A model generated the notes under the pieces. That model saw only the letters and a list, made by a program, of their open reading frames with translations. It was not told where the DNA came from and made no database searches. Made by a program: the position numbers and the translations under genes. From Streptomyces malaysiensis subsp. samsunensis (lineage in GTDB: Bacteria; Actinomycetota; Actinomycetes; Streptomycetales; Streptomycetaceae): DNA of 64,000 nucleotides. Positions 35,717 to 44,460 of the stretch are shown one piece after another (positions within the stretch are counted from its first letter, which is position 1; every line of letters starts with the position of its first letter). Location of the stretch: contig NZ_JANIIC010000046.1 of NCBI RefSeq assembly GCF_024519315.1, positions 31,379-95,378 on the forward strand, read 5' to 3'.

Positions 35717-36018
35717 TCACCGGTCCACGAGGCTGCGCATATGCGGCAGTGCGACGGAACGGAGCAGCGCGGTCCGGGACAGGGAATGCGCGGCGAGCTC
35801 GAGGACCGGACCGGACCGGCACGGTAGACGCGGGTCTCGTCCTGCACCGCGAAGTCGCGGTAGACGAGCATCTGGAGCAGCCGGTGCGCGGTTGACTGTG
35901 CGACCCCGAGCCGCTCGGCCGCCTCGGCGACTCTGAGCGAGCCCTCGAACCGGAGCATCGTCGCGAGCCGGAGGGCATGGTCGACGCTGGCGATGGCGTA
36001 CGTCGGCGGAGTCTTCAT
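35717..36018 (-). pseudogene. IclR-family regulator, frameshifted N-terminal part
   Basis: From the ATG at 36018 the product reads TYAIASVDHALRLATML, AEAAERLGVAQSTAHRLLQM and DETRVYRAGP, a complete IclR winged HTH. A frameshift near 35815 moves the continuation (GPVLELAAHSLSRTALL, MRSLVDR) to another frame, and the effector domain is lost after that. It cannot make a full regulator. Confidence 0.65.
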
Positions 36019-36103
36019 GAGCAGCCTTTCCGCACAGCGGAATAGCATGTTCTGCTGTCGCCTCGAGGCTCACCCTGAAGCACATGACCGTCACCGAAAG
36101 CCC

Positions 36104-36834
36104 TGTGAAGCCCTGGTCATTCACCGCAGCGATCCGCACTCGAACTGGAAGGGCCTGACCTTCTACCGGCCCAGCAAGAGCACGGAGTACGTGCATATCG
36201 GCGCCCTGTTCGGCGAGGCCGGGAAGAACGTCATCGACTGGGACTTGGTCGAGTCCCCGTTCCGGCACCTGATGCGGGTGGCCGTCTCCGTGCGTGAGGG
36301 TGTCATCTCCGCGGCGACGCTGCTGAAGCGGCTGCGCTCCGGGTCGCACAAGAACGCCACGTACACCGCCTTCCGCGAGGTCGGCCGCGTGATCCGCACC
36401 GTGCAACTGCTGCGTTATCTGACGGACGCGCCGCTGCGTCGGCGGGTGACGGCGGCGGCTAGCAAGGTCGAGTCGTTCAACCGGTTCTCCCAGTGGGTTG
36501 GCTTCGGCAACCGCGGCGTCATCGCCGACAACGACCCCGTCGAGCAGGAGAAGGCGACGAAGTTCAACGCGCTGCTCACGAACGCGGTGGTGTTCCACAA
36601 CGCTCTGACATCGCGGAGATCGTCCGGCAGATGCTGGAGGAGGGCTGGGAGATCGGCCCGGAGGACCTGGCCCACATCTCGCCGTATCTGACCGAGCACA
36701 TCCAGCGGTTCGGCGAGTACTCAACGCATGAGCTCGGTATCCAGCCCGAGACGTACGACCCGAAGCTCGATGTCGACTTCACCCCGCTGCGCGACCAGGA
36801 CCTGCCCGCTGCCGGCTTCGGGCAGGCTGCCTGA
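36104..36834 (+). pseudogene. Tn3-family transposase, C-terminal part with a frameshift
   Basis: The frame contains EALVIHRSDPHSNWKGLTFY, VRIRT-like helices (REVGRVIRTVQLLRYL) and NRGVIADNDPVEQEKATKFN, which is the end of the catalytic region of Tn4811-like transposases. A frameshift near 36605 separates this from DIAEIVRQMLEEGW and STHELGIQP, which run to the TGA at 36832-36834. The N-terminal three quarters are missing. It is a different subgroup from the fragment at 25968. Confidence 0.75.
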
Positions 36835-36868
36835 CCTAGCCGCGGCCGGGTCGGCATCACGAAGGGGT

Positions 36869-37275
36869 CTGGTGAAGGACGCCGTGGACGAGGCCGTGCA
36901 CGGGCTCGACCAGCGGGTCGCGGCTGCGTGACGGAAAAGGTGCCGCTGCTCGGCGCCGAGGGCTACCACGCGCTGTGGAACGCGCGGGCGCGCACGGCGG
37001 CCCGGACGGGCCTGCACATGGCGCGGATTGAGCACCTGCTTAACCGGTACGGCTCGATGACGGAGGAGCTGCTGGACCTCGTCGCCGCCGATCCCGGACT
37101 GGGCGAGCCGATCGCCGCCGCGGAGGACTATTTGCGGGCGGAGATCGTGTACGCGGCGTCGCACGAGGGCGCCCGGCATCTGGACGACGTGCTGACGCGG
37201 CGCACCCGGATCTCCATCGAGACCTTCGACCGCGGGACGCGCTCCGCGCGCGAGCGCGCGGAGCTGATGGCGACG
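36869..37275 (+). pseudogene. glpD: Glycerol-3-phosphate dehydrogenase, C-terminal remnant
   Basis: Downstream of the Tn3 relic, VKDAVDEAVHGLDQRVAA and then, after a frameshift near 36928, TEKVPLLGAEGYHALWNAR, AADPGLGEPIAAAEDYLRAE and DDVLTRRTRISIETFDRGT match the C-terminal domain of GlpD. The gene is cut again after RAELMA, about 15 residues from the expected end. The FAD and active-site domains are absent. The transposon probably removed them. Confidence 0.7.
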
Positions 37276-37326
37276 GTCAGTGTGCCACCGGGCCGGGCGC
37301 GAAGCCGCGCGCCCGGCCCGGTGCGC

Positions 37327-38052
37327 TTACGCGCGGCCGCGCAGCAGCAGCGCGGCCGCCGTGGCCGCGGGAGCCACCATCGCCGCGACGGGCGGCGCCC
37401 ACACGAGGAGCAGTCCGCCCGCCACGCCGCCCGCGAGCAGGGCGGCGAGGACGGCGGTGCGCAGGCCCGCGTGGGTGCGGCCGCCGCCGGCCAGGCCGGA
37501 GACGAGCGACGTGAGGGTGCCGGTCACGAACGTGGTGGTGATCCCGGCCCGGTCCATCCGGCGGGCGGCGGCGGTCTGTAGGCCCATGGCGGCGGCCGAC
37601 ACCAGGATGAGGCCGGCGCCCACGGCGGTGCCGGGGTCGGTGCCCGTCGCCGCCCAGCCGGTCAGGAAGAGCAGGTGCAGGACGAGGGTGCCGTACAGCG
37701 CGGCCGAGCCGGTGCGGGCGGGGAGGCGGAAGCCCGCCAGCATGCCCGCCGTGAAGCCGGCGAAGGACGCGGTGCAGCGCAGCACGTCGCCGTGCAGGAT
37801 CTCCGTCCAGGACTCGCCCCGGCCGGCGGCCATGCCGACCATGACCAGGTTGCCGGTCATGTTGGCGGTGAAGACGCTGCCGAGGCCGAGGAAGGACACC
37901 GCGTCGGTGACCCCGGCGGCGAGGATGAGGAGCAGGATTGCGAGGTCGGTACGGCGGTGAGCGGCCCGCGCCGGAGAGGGGGGATGATCTCTCCGGCGCG
38001 GGCCGGGTCGCGCCGGGGGCCCCGTCGGGGCCGTGGTGGAGGCGGCGGTCAC
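37327..38052 (-). CDS. DUF1275 (YoaK-type) membrane protein
   Basis: The 241-residue protein has six membrane segments after a basic proline-rich head. The family block TDAVSFLGLGSVFTANMTGN (residues about 48-67) is the hallmark of DUF1275/YoaK. The function is unknown. Its start overlaps the stop of the HbpS-like gene by four bases, so it is translated with that gene and belongs to the minus-strand dehydrogenase operon. Confidence 0.88.
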   Translation of the reverse strand: MTAASTTAPTGPPARPGPRRRDHPPSPARAAHRRTDLAILLLILAAGVTDAVSFLGLGSVFTANMTGNLVMVGMAAGRGESWTEILHGDVLRCTASFAGFTAGMLAGFRLPARTGSAALYGTLVLHLLFLTGWAATGTDPGTAVGAGLILVSAAAMGLQTAAARRMDRAGITTTFVTGTLTSLVSGLAGGGRTHAGLRTAVLAALLAGGVAGGLLLVWAPPVAAMVAPAATAAALLLRGRA

Positions 38053-38498
38053 GCGGACTGTACGGCGACCTTCCGCTCGAAGGCCGCCAGCGCCGCGGCA
38101 CCGACCGCCTTGTCCTGCTCGCCGTTGCCGCCGCTGACGCCGACGGCACCGATCACCTGGCCCTCGTACACCACCGGGAAGCCGCCGACGAACGCGGCGA
38201 AGCGGCCGGGGTGCATGTGCTGGATGCCGAACGCCTCGTTGCCGGGCAGGGCCGGGCCCTTCGGCTCCTCGTTGAACAGGTGGGTGGCGCGCTGGTGGCC
38301 CGCGGCCGTGAACGCCTTCGCTATGGCGATCTCGACGCCCGTCAGCCGGGCGCCGGTCATCCGGTGCAGGGCGACCGGGTGGGCGCCGTCGTCGGCGATG
38401 CAGATGGTCTGCTTGACGCCAATCCGGGCGGCCTCGGCCTCGGCGGCCTCCAGCGTGATCAGGGCGTCCTCGAGGGTCAGGCGCTGGACGGTGTGCAT
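38049..38498 (-). CDS. GlcG/HbpS-family heme-binding-like protein
   Basis: The 149-residue protein is a complete GlcG/HbpS (DUF336) domain: LTLEDALITLEAAEAEAARI at the start, CIADDGAHPVALHRMTGA, then FGGFPVVYEGQVIGAVGVSGG-like strands near 110-130 and DKAVGAAALAAF. HbpS in Streptomyces binds heme and protects against oxidative stress, while GlcG members sit in glycolate and aromatic operons. No signal peptide is present, so it is cytoplasmic. The ATG at 38498 follows GGGAGAACC. A broken relative lies at 54060. Confidence 0.85.
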   Translation of the reverse strand: MHTVQRLTLEDALITLEAAEAEAARIGVKQTICIADDGAHPVALHRMTGARLTGVEIAIAKAFTAAGHQRATHLFNEEPKGPALPGNEAFGIQHMHPGRFAAFVGGFPVVYEGQVIGAVGVSGGNGEQDKAVGAAALAAFERKVAVQSA

Positions 38499-38548
38499 GG
38501 TTCTCCCGTCGGGTGGGGGTGGTTCAGGCGCTTTCGTACGGGCCGTCG

Positions 38549-39949
38549 TCAGGCCAGGACGTTGCAGTACACGGTCTTGGTGTCGGTGAGGAAGTCGAGC
38601 GCGGTGCGGCCCCCCTCGGGGAAGGCGCCGGAGCTGGAGGCGCCCCAGCCCCCGAAGGGGGGTGCCACGCCGTTGCCGGTGGTGCGCTCGTTCACCTTGA
38701 CAAGTCCGCAGCGGGCCTCGCGGACGAAGCGGCCCGCGGTGGCCAGGTCGCGGGTGTGGACGGCGGTGACGAGGCGGTGGTCGTCGGCGTTGATCTCGGC
38801 CAGGGCCTGGTCCGGGCCATCGATGGGGACGACGGACAGCAGCGGGCCGAAGATCTCGCCGGTGATCGCCGGATGGTCGGCCGGTACGTCCGTGAGCACT
38901 GTGGGAAGCAGCCAGTGGCCGGCCGGGTCGGTGCCGGGGGCGAGGGTGCCCTGGCCGGCGATCTTGGCCCCGGCGGCCGTCGCGGAGTCCAGGAGGGCGG
39001 TGACGCGGTCCCGCTGCGCCGCTGTGGCCGCGGGGCCCATCGCCGCGGCCGGGTCGTCGCCGCGGCCCGCGGTCAGCTTCGCGGCCAGGTCGGCCAGCAG
39101 CTCCGTGAACTCCGCCGCCACCGCGCGGTCCACCAGCACCCGGTCCGTCGCCGTGCACACCTGGCCGGTGAGCCCGAAAGCGCCCGCGGCGACCTCGGCG
39201 GCGGCGCGCGGCAGATCCGCGTCCGCGCAGACCAGAGCGGCGTTGTGGCCACCCAGCTCGAACTGGACGCGCACCCCGGGCCGCACCGCGCGGTGCAGCG
39301 CGGCGCCGGTGCGGTCCGAGCCGGTGAACGTGACCGCGCGTACCTCCGGGGCGCCGGCCAGCGCCGCCATGGCCTCCGGGTCGTCGCCCTGGACGACGCG
39401 CAGCGCCTCCTCGGGCACACCGCCGCGGTGGCAGGCGGCGGCCAGCCGCTCGCCCGCGCCCGGCGTGACCGGCGACGGCTTGAAGACGACGGTGTTGCCG
39501 GCCGCCAGCGCCGGAGCGATCTTGCGGGCGGCGAGGGACAACGGGAAGTTCCACGGGGTGATGGCCACGACGACGCCGAGCGGCACCCGCAGCGTCCACG
39601 CGGACACCCCGGCCGACTCCGCGGGGTAGGTGCTGCCCTCGGCGAGGAAGGCGAGCTGCGCGGCCAGCCGGAACTGCTCGACGGTTTTGGCGACCTCGGT
39701 GCGGGCGGCACCGAGCAGCTTGCCCTCCTCCCGGGAGATCAGCTCGGCCAGCTCCGCCGACTCGGCGGCCAGCTGGGCCGCGCCGCCGTGCAGCGCCTCG
39801 GCCCGCTTGCCCGCCGGGGCGGCGGACCAGCCGGCGAAGGCGCTTTGGGCACTACGCACTGCCTCCGCGGCGTCCGCGGGGCCAGCGGCCGGCACCTCGG
39901 TGACCAGTTCAGATGGGTTTGCCGGGTTATAGGACCTGAGCGCCCTCAT
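38549..39949 (-). CDS. Aldehyde dehydrogenase, semialdehyde/2,5-dioxovalerate type
   Basis: The 466-residue enzyme has the NAD-binding turn PWNFPLSLAARKIAPALAAG, the general-base Glu in FELGGHNAALV and the nucleophile Cys in GLTGQVCTATDRV. The late motif PPFGGWGASSSG with EGGRTALDFLTDTKTVY resembles alpha-ketoglutaric semialdehyde dehydrogenases more than betaine-aldehyde types. It should oxidise an aldehyde acid to the acid in the cytoplasm. It is divergent from the PucR activator and leads the HbpS/DUF1275 operon. Confidence 0.85.
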   Translation of the reverse strand: MRALRSYNPANPSELVTEVPAAGPADAAEAVRSAQSAFAGWSAAPAGKRAEALHGGAAQLAAESAELAELISREEGKLLGAARTEVAKTVEQFRLAAQLAFLAEGSTYPAESAGVSAWTLRVPLGVVVAITPWNFPLSLAARKIAPALAAGNTVVFKPSPVTPGAGERLAAACHRGGVPEEALRVVQGDDPEAMAALAGAPEVRAVTFTGSDRTGAALHRAVRPGVRVQFELGGHNAALVCADADLPRAAAEVAAGAFGLTGQVCTATDRVLVDRAVAAEFTELLADLAAKLTAGRGDDPAAAMGPAATAAQRDRVTALLDSATAAGAKIAGQGTLAPGTDPAGHWLLPTVLTDVPADHPAITGEIFGPLLSVVPIDGPDQALAEINADDHRLVTAVHTRDLATAGRFVREARCGLVKVNERTTGNGVAPPFGGWGASSSGAFPEGGRTALDFLTDTKTVYCNVLA

Positions 39950-40052
39950 GGAGTGGCCCTGGGGGTGGTCTGGTGCACAAGTAGGTTTCCCGTCAAGATG
40001 ACCTCCACGTCCTCGTCGGCCGTGACCCGGCGTCGCTGGCTCGTATCGCTGT

Positions 40053-40117
40053 CTTCGTACGACCCAGCATTCGCCGCGCACGGCCAGGCCGCTTCGTACA
40101 AACCGCATTTTCGCCGC
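40053..40117. promoter_or_regulatory. Imperfect direct repeat between dehydrogenase and PucR genes
   Basis: Two units begin CTTCGTAC and end CGCCGC: 40053-40077 and 40092-40117. Both contain GCATT before the end, with a 39-bp period. They lie 17-80 bases before pucR in the divergent promoter region and are good candidates for PucR binding sites. Confidence 0.55.
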
Positions 40118-40133
40118 AGGAGGATGTAGGCAG

Positions 40134-41900
40134 ATGGCACAAGACGTACTGCACAAGAGGGGCCACGAACAGGGGCTTACGGTCGAGTCGCTGCTGGCCG
40201 AGCCAGTGCTGCGCGGGCGGCTGCTCGGCGGCAAGGCGGGGCTGAGGCGTCCGGTCACCTGGTGCCTGCCGCTGGCCGAGCTGCCGCCGGGACCCGGCCC
40301 GCAGCGGCTGGCGGCCGGGGCGGACCTGGTCGGGATAGCCGTATACGCGACGGCCGCCGAGCTGGTCGCCGCGCACGACTGCCGGCGGCTGCTGGCCGGG
40401 CTCGCGGCGCGCGGGGCGGCCGTGGTGCTGGCCCGGCTGCGGCCGGGGACCGAGCCGGACTTCGGCCCGCTGATGCGGGGGGCGGACAGCGCCGGGCTGC
40501 CGCTCGTCCGGCTGGCGCCGGAGGCCGACTACCACCGCGTCAGCCGGCTGGTGGCGGTCAAGGCGATCGCCGACACGGCGCACGTGCTGGAGTACAGCGT
40601 GCGCGTGCACCGCACCCTCGGCGAGGTCTTCGCCGCCGGCTCCGGACTGCCCGCGCTGGCCCGGGCCATGGCCACGCTCTCCGGCGGCTCGGTGATGATC
40701 ACGGACCAGCACGGCGAGCTGCTGGCCCGGGCCGAGCGCGACCGGGCGGCCTCCGACGCGGAGTGGCAGGAGCTGTCAAAGGCGGTGCACGAGCAACAGG
40801 GATACGCCGCCGAGCCGGTGGACGACCCGCCGGCCGACTATACGTCCGACCACGCGTCCGGGCACGGCCATCCGGGTGCCCACGACCTCGTCGCCGCCGC
40901 GCCCTGGGGCGAGCGGCTGCACGTCGTCACCGCACCGGTGCGGGTGGCCGGCGAGCCGTACGGCACCGTCGCCGTCGTCGAGCCCGTGCTGCCGCCCGGG
41001 GAGCACGCGCTGGCCCAGCACCGGGTGATCGTCGAGCAGGGCGCGCCGCTGGTGGCGTCCGAGATCCTGCGGCAGCGCTCGGTCACCGAGGCGGAGGAGC
41101 GCTCCCGGGACGACTTCCTGGACACGCTGGTGCACGGGCGGTTCACCGACGCGCATGAGCTCCGGGCCCGCTCCCGGCACTACCGGTTCGACACCGAGGC
41201 GGCGCACGCCGTTTTCGTCGTCCCGATGCAGGCGGTCGGCCCGGCCGCGTGGGCGCAGTCGCTGCCGCGCGCGGTGGGCGCGCTGCGCGGGATGTCGGGC
41301 TTCACGATGGCGGCGCTGATGGGTCACCTGCTGGTGGTCGTGGCGGAGTTCGGCGATCTGGGCGAGAAGGCGGAGCTGCGGCGCTTCGGACGGCAGCTGC
41401 ACCGGCTGGTGGCGGATCGTACGGACGGCGCGGCGCAGGTGGCGTACGGACGGGCGGCGCAGGGCGCGGCGGGGGTGGCCGCGGGCTACCGCGAGGCGCG
41501 GATCGCGCTGGAGCTGTCGGGGCGGGTGCCGGTGCCGGAGGTGTGCGGGTACGAGGAGCTGCGGGTGTTCGCGGCGGTCGAGGCGGCCGCGAACTCCGCG
41601 CAGGGGCGGGAGTTCGCGGCCGAGGTGCTGGAGCCGCTGCGGCGGGCTGATGGGCAGAGCGGGAATCTGGAGGAGGTCGTGCTGGCGTATATCGCGGAGT
41701 CCGGGAATTTGAATGCCGCTGCGCGGCGGCTGCAATTGCATCGGAACACGATGCTGTACAAGTTGGAGCGGGCGTCGCGGGCTTTGCAGATGGATGTGCG
41801 GTCGGCGGAGACCCAGTTCACGGTGTGGCTGGCCCACCGCATCGAAACCCTCAACGATTCCCTGCGAGTTCTACAGGCCGAGTTGTCGCCGCCGGCGTAG
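40134..41900 (+). CDS. PucR-family transcriptional regulator
   Basis: The 588-residue protein has an N-terminal PucR domain (LTVESLLAEPVLRGRLLGG, LAAGADLVGIAVY, residues about 15-150), a central GAF-like/GGDEF-like part, and a C-terminal HTH (LVLAYI-type helix: VVLAYIAESGNLNAAARRLQ then HRNTMLYKLERAS, about 525-565). Such proteins activate purine, amine or aromatic catabolic genes on sensing the substrate. It is divergent from the dehydrogenase operon and precedes the reductase/Rieske pair, so it is probably the activator of both. Confidence 0.88.
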   Translation: MAQDVLHKRGHEQGLTVESLLAEPVLRGRLLGGKAGLRRPVTWCLPLAELPPGPGPQRLAAGADLVGIAVYATAAELVAAHDCRRLLAGLAARGAAVVLARLRPGTEPDFGPLMRGADSAGLPLVRLAPEADYHRVSRLVAVKAIADTAHVLEYSVRVHRTLGEVFAAGSGLPALARAMATLSGGSVMITDQHGELLARAERDRAASDAEWQELSKAVHEQQGYAAEPVDDPPADYTSDHASGHGHPGAHDLVAAAPWGERLHVVTAPVRVAGEPYGTVAVVEPVLPPGEHALAQHRVIVEQGAPLVASEILRQRSVTEAEERSRDDFLDTLVHGRFTDAHELRARSRHYRFDTEAAHAVFVVPMQAVGPAAWAQSLPRAVGALRGMSGFTMAALMGHLLVVVAEFGDLGEKAELRRFGRQLHRLVADRTDGAAQVAYGRAAQGAAGVAAGYREARIALELSGRVPVPEVCGYEELRVFAAVEAAANSAQGREFAAEVLEPLRRADGQSGNLEEVVLAYIAESGNLNAAARRLQLHRNTMLYKLERASRALQMDVRSAETQFTVWLAHRIETLNDSLRVLQAELSPPA

Positions 41901-41959
41901 GTGTTGCGGTCAGCCTCTTCGCACGGCTGCGCCGCCCGGTGGCTCGGGCCACCCCTCTT

Positions 41960-41978
41960 TGGGCGGCTGGGCCGCCCA
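41960..41978 (+). terminator. Hairpin after pucR
   Basis: TGGGCGGC (41960-41967) and GCCGCCCA (41971-41978) pair exactly across TGG, 60 bases past the pucR stop. Confidence 0.55.
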
Positions 41979-42302
41979 GAGGGCGGGGGTCGGCTCGTGG
42001 GCGGGGGGTCGGCTCGTGGGCCTCTTTGCCCGCCCGTCCCGTTGTGTGCGCCACGGTCAGTCCCGGTGCCGGAAATGTTGGCGGCCGCCGGAGGCTGTGC
42101 CCACCCGTTCCGCCCCCCGGGCGGACCCGTTTGCCCACAGCCCTGGGCGCCGCTGCGCCCAAAGCCTGGGCGACCCCTGCCGTACCCACAGCCTTGGGCG
42201 CTACCCGCTCCTCAAGTGGACCGGTTGCCCACAGTCTTGATGTCCATCGCCCCTCTGGCGGGCCGATTGCCCGCAGACGGGGTGGTGCCGCCTGTCTTTG
42301 GG
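41979..42302. repeat. Spacer of short repeats (REP-like)
   Basis: GGGGTCGGCTCGTGGGC occurs at 41986-42002 and 42005-42021. A second kind of unit, CCCACAGCC(C/T)TGGGCG, occurs near 42134 and 42185, with a decayed copy (CCCACAGTCTTGATG) near 42228. The strip looks like the ornamental intergenic repeats common in Streptomyces. It abuts the point where the reductase gene loses its N-terminal half. Confidence 0.5.
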
Positions 42303-43171
42303 GCGGCGAAGAGTGGCGGCTGCGCGAGCTGCTGCGGCCCGGCGGCCGGCTCGTCATCGTCGGCGCCGGCTTCGTCGGCTCGGAGGTGGCCTCGACCGCG
42401 GTGGCCCGCGGCGTCACGCCGGTGGTCATCGAGCAGGCGGCGGTGCCGCTGGAGCGGGTGCTGGGCGCCGAGATGGGGCAGTTCTGCGCGGACCTCCAGC
42501 GGGCGAACGGGGTGGAGCTGCACACCGGGCAGGCCGTCAGTTCGGTACGGACCACCGCTGACGGCGTCGTGGTGCGCACGGACGGCGGGCTCGAGGTGAC
42601 GGGCGACGCGGTCGTCATCGCTGTCGGCGCGCAGCCGAACACGGATGTCGCGCGCGCCTCCGGGATCTCCGTCTCCAACGGCGTGCTGGTCGACGAGCAC
42701 TGCCGCACCAGCATCGAGGGCGTCTACGCCGCCGGCGACGTGGCCAACCACCGCCACCCGCTCTATGACCGCTGGCTGCGCGTCGAGCACTTCGACAACG
42801 CCAACAAGCAGGCCATGGCCGCCGCCAAGAACATCCTCGGCGGGGCGGTGGTGTACGACGACCCGCACTGGTTCTGGTCCGACCAGTTCGGCCTCAACCT
42901 CCAGCACTGCGGCGACGCCCACGGCTGGGACCGCCTCGTCGTGCGCGGCTCGGTCGCCGAGAGCGACTTCATCGCCTTCTACCTCGCCGGCGGCGTGCTG
43001 CGGGCGGCCTTCACGGCCGAGCGGGGCGGCGACGTGTACGCGGCGAAGGAGCTGATCGCGCGTCAGGCGGCCCCCGATCCGCGGCGGCTGGCGGACGAGG
43101 ACGTGGACCTGATGGACCTCATGGACGAGTTGCCGGAGGCCGCGGAGGCCGCCCCGTCGGGAGGGAACTGA
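42303..43171 (+). pseudogene. FAD-dependent ferredoxin reductase, N-terminally truncated
   Basis: The frame has REELLRP-like lead-in (LRELLRPGGRLVIVGAGFVG), the NAD-binding fold, then VYAAGDVANHRHPLYDRW, which is the C-terminal FAD contact of BenD/AhpF-type ferredoxin reductases. A C-terminal dimer domain follows (DPHWFWSDQFGLNLQHCGD). About 130 residues with the first FAD motif are missing. They are replaced by the repeat spacer upstream, and no good start or ribosome site is present. It was presumably the electron donor for the Rieske protein that follows 2 bases later. Confidence 0.7.
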
Positions 43172-43173
43172 CC

Positions 43174-43524
43174 ATGGAGAGCGAGACGACCTTGGAGAGG
43201 GAGAGGGCCGTGGAGTATGTGAGGGTGGCCCGCTCCGGGCAGGTCCCGGAGGGCGTCGTACGCCGCTTCTTCGTCGACGACCTGGAACTCGCGGTGTCCC
43301 GCTTCGAGGGACGCGTGTACGTCAGCGCCAACTACTGCACCCACCTGGCCTGCCACCTCTCCGCGGGCAAGGTCACCGAGGACGGCCTGATGTGCTCCTG
43401 CCACGGCAGCATCTTCGACTGGGACACCGGCGAGCCGCTGTCCCCGCCGGCCCTCAAGCCGATCAAGGTGTACCCGGTCCGTGAGGAGAACGGCGAGATC
43501 CTGGTCGGGGGCCTGGAGGGCTGA
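43174..43524 (+). CDS. Rieske [2Fe-2S] ferredoxin
   Basis: The 116-residue protein has both cluster motifs of a Rieske ferredoxin: CTHLACHL (Cys and His ligands) at about 50-57 and CSCHGSIFD at about 70-78, with the normal spacing and PV-x-x-E-N-G at the end. It is soluble and should carry electrons to a ring-hydroxylating oxygenase or P450. No oxygenase gene is in the window, and its reductase partner upstream is broken, so it may be orphaned. Confidence 0.87.
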   Translation: MESETTLERERAVEYVRVARSGQVPEGVVRRFFVDDLELAVSRFEGRVYVSANYCTHLACHLSAGKVTEDGLMCSCHGSIFDWDTGEPLSPPALKPIKVYPVREENGEILVGGLEG

Positions 43525-43528
43525 CGGT

Positions 43529-43557
43529 GCGGCCGGTGTCCCAGCACCACCGGCCGC
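43529..43557 (+). terminator. Strong hairpin after the Rieske ferredoxin gene
   Basis: GCGGCCGGTG (43529-43538) and CACCGGCCGC (43548-43557) pair perfectly over a 9-base loop, 5 bases past the stop. Confidence 0.7.
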
Positions 43558-44196
43558 GTACGCCACAAGCACGTCCCGTTCCGCGGACCCAGCGCCCCGA
43601 CCGGGCGCGCTGCGCTTCCGGTCGCCGGGCTGCCCGCGGTAGCGGGGTCCGAGGAGTATCCGAGCAGAGATCACCGCTACGGCGTTCAGTTTCCTGAACG
43701 CTTCGGGCTCACTGGTCAGTGGCGGCCTTGGCGGAACGGGCTGTACGCCTCGAAGGGGTCCTTGTCGGTTTCCCCGCGCTGTCGGCGCTCGGCCTGCTCC
43801 AGCCGCCACGCAGCCCGCTGCACTCGCGCCAACGATGCTGGTCTCTCCCGGTTGCGACCCCTCCAGAGGTGATGACGGCCCGGCCGACGATCTGCTTGGC
43901 CGGGTCCTTGCCCCGGTTGCGAACCCGCCAGGGCCGACGGCGACGTGCACAAGGCTACGGGCCAGGTCTGGCGGTACACGTTGCAGGCTCTTGCTCTATG
44001 ACCACACTCTGGTGTGCTCTCCTGGAGTCGCTTATCATCCGAGAACTGATTGAGGGCGTGACCTCGCGGCTGCGCGGACCTATAACGGCCCGCCGCTTCC
44101 CAGGGGTTACACCGTCTCAGCCAACCATCGTGCTTCGGTGGTCGGGCTGAGGCGGCATGTCTCGGAACGGCCACCCTCACAGAAGGATGTCGGCCG
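43558..44196. other. Region with a possible minus-strand gene end
   Basis: The minus strand ends at 43716 with RVQRAAWRLEQAERRQRGET and FEAYSPFRQGRH, which reads as a real C-terminus. Its upstream part changes frame and has no recognised family. It may be a relic from an integrated plasmid. No other gene is supported. Confidence 0.3.
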
Positions 44197-44460
44197 TTGA
44201 GTCCCGGACCTTTGACGCGCCTCTTGCTCGTCGCCCTGGCAACTGTCCTGTCTCTGCTAGTCGCAGTCATCGCTGGTGTGCTGTCTTGGGCAGCGGACGG
44301 AAGCATGCCACGCGCAGTGCTCTGCGGCGGCGGGGCTTTCGTCGTATGGATGGCCCTCTCCATCTCCCTGTACTCAGCTCTGGGCTTGCTCGACAGGGGC
44401 GTCGGGCAGGGAAGATGTGTAGCGCAGCCGACCGGGGTGCTCGCCGTGCTTTCCCGATAG
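44197..44460 (+). CDS. Small two-helix membrane protein, tail altered
   Basis: The TTG at 44197 follows AGAAGGA by 9 bases. Two membrane segments are clear: LLLVALATVLSLLVAVIAGV (about 8-27) and AVLCGGGAFVVWMALSISL (about 40-58), with ALGLL after them. The final 20 residues overlap the opposite-strand zinc-protein relic and do not look native, so the original stop was probably lost at the junction. Function unknown; such proteins occur near integrated plasmids in Streptomyces. Confidence 0.45.
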   Translation: MSPGPLTRLLLVALATVLSLLVAVIAGVLSWAADGSMPRAVLCGGGAFVVWMALSISLYSALGLLDRGVGQGRCVAQPTGVLAVLSR

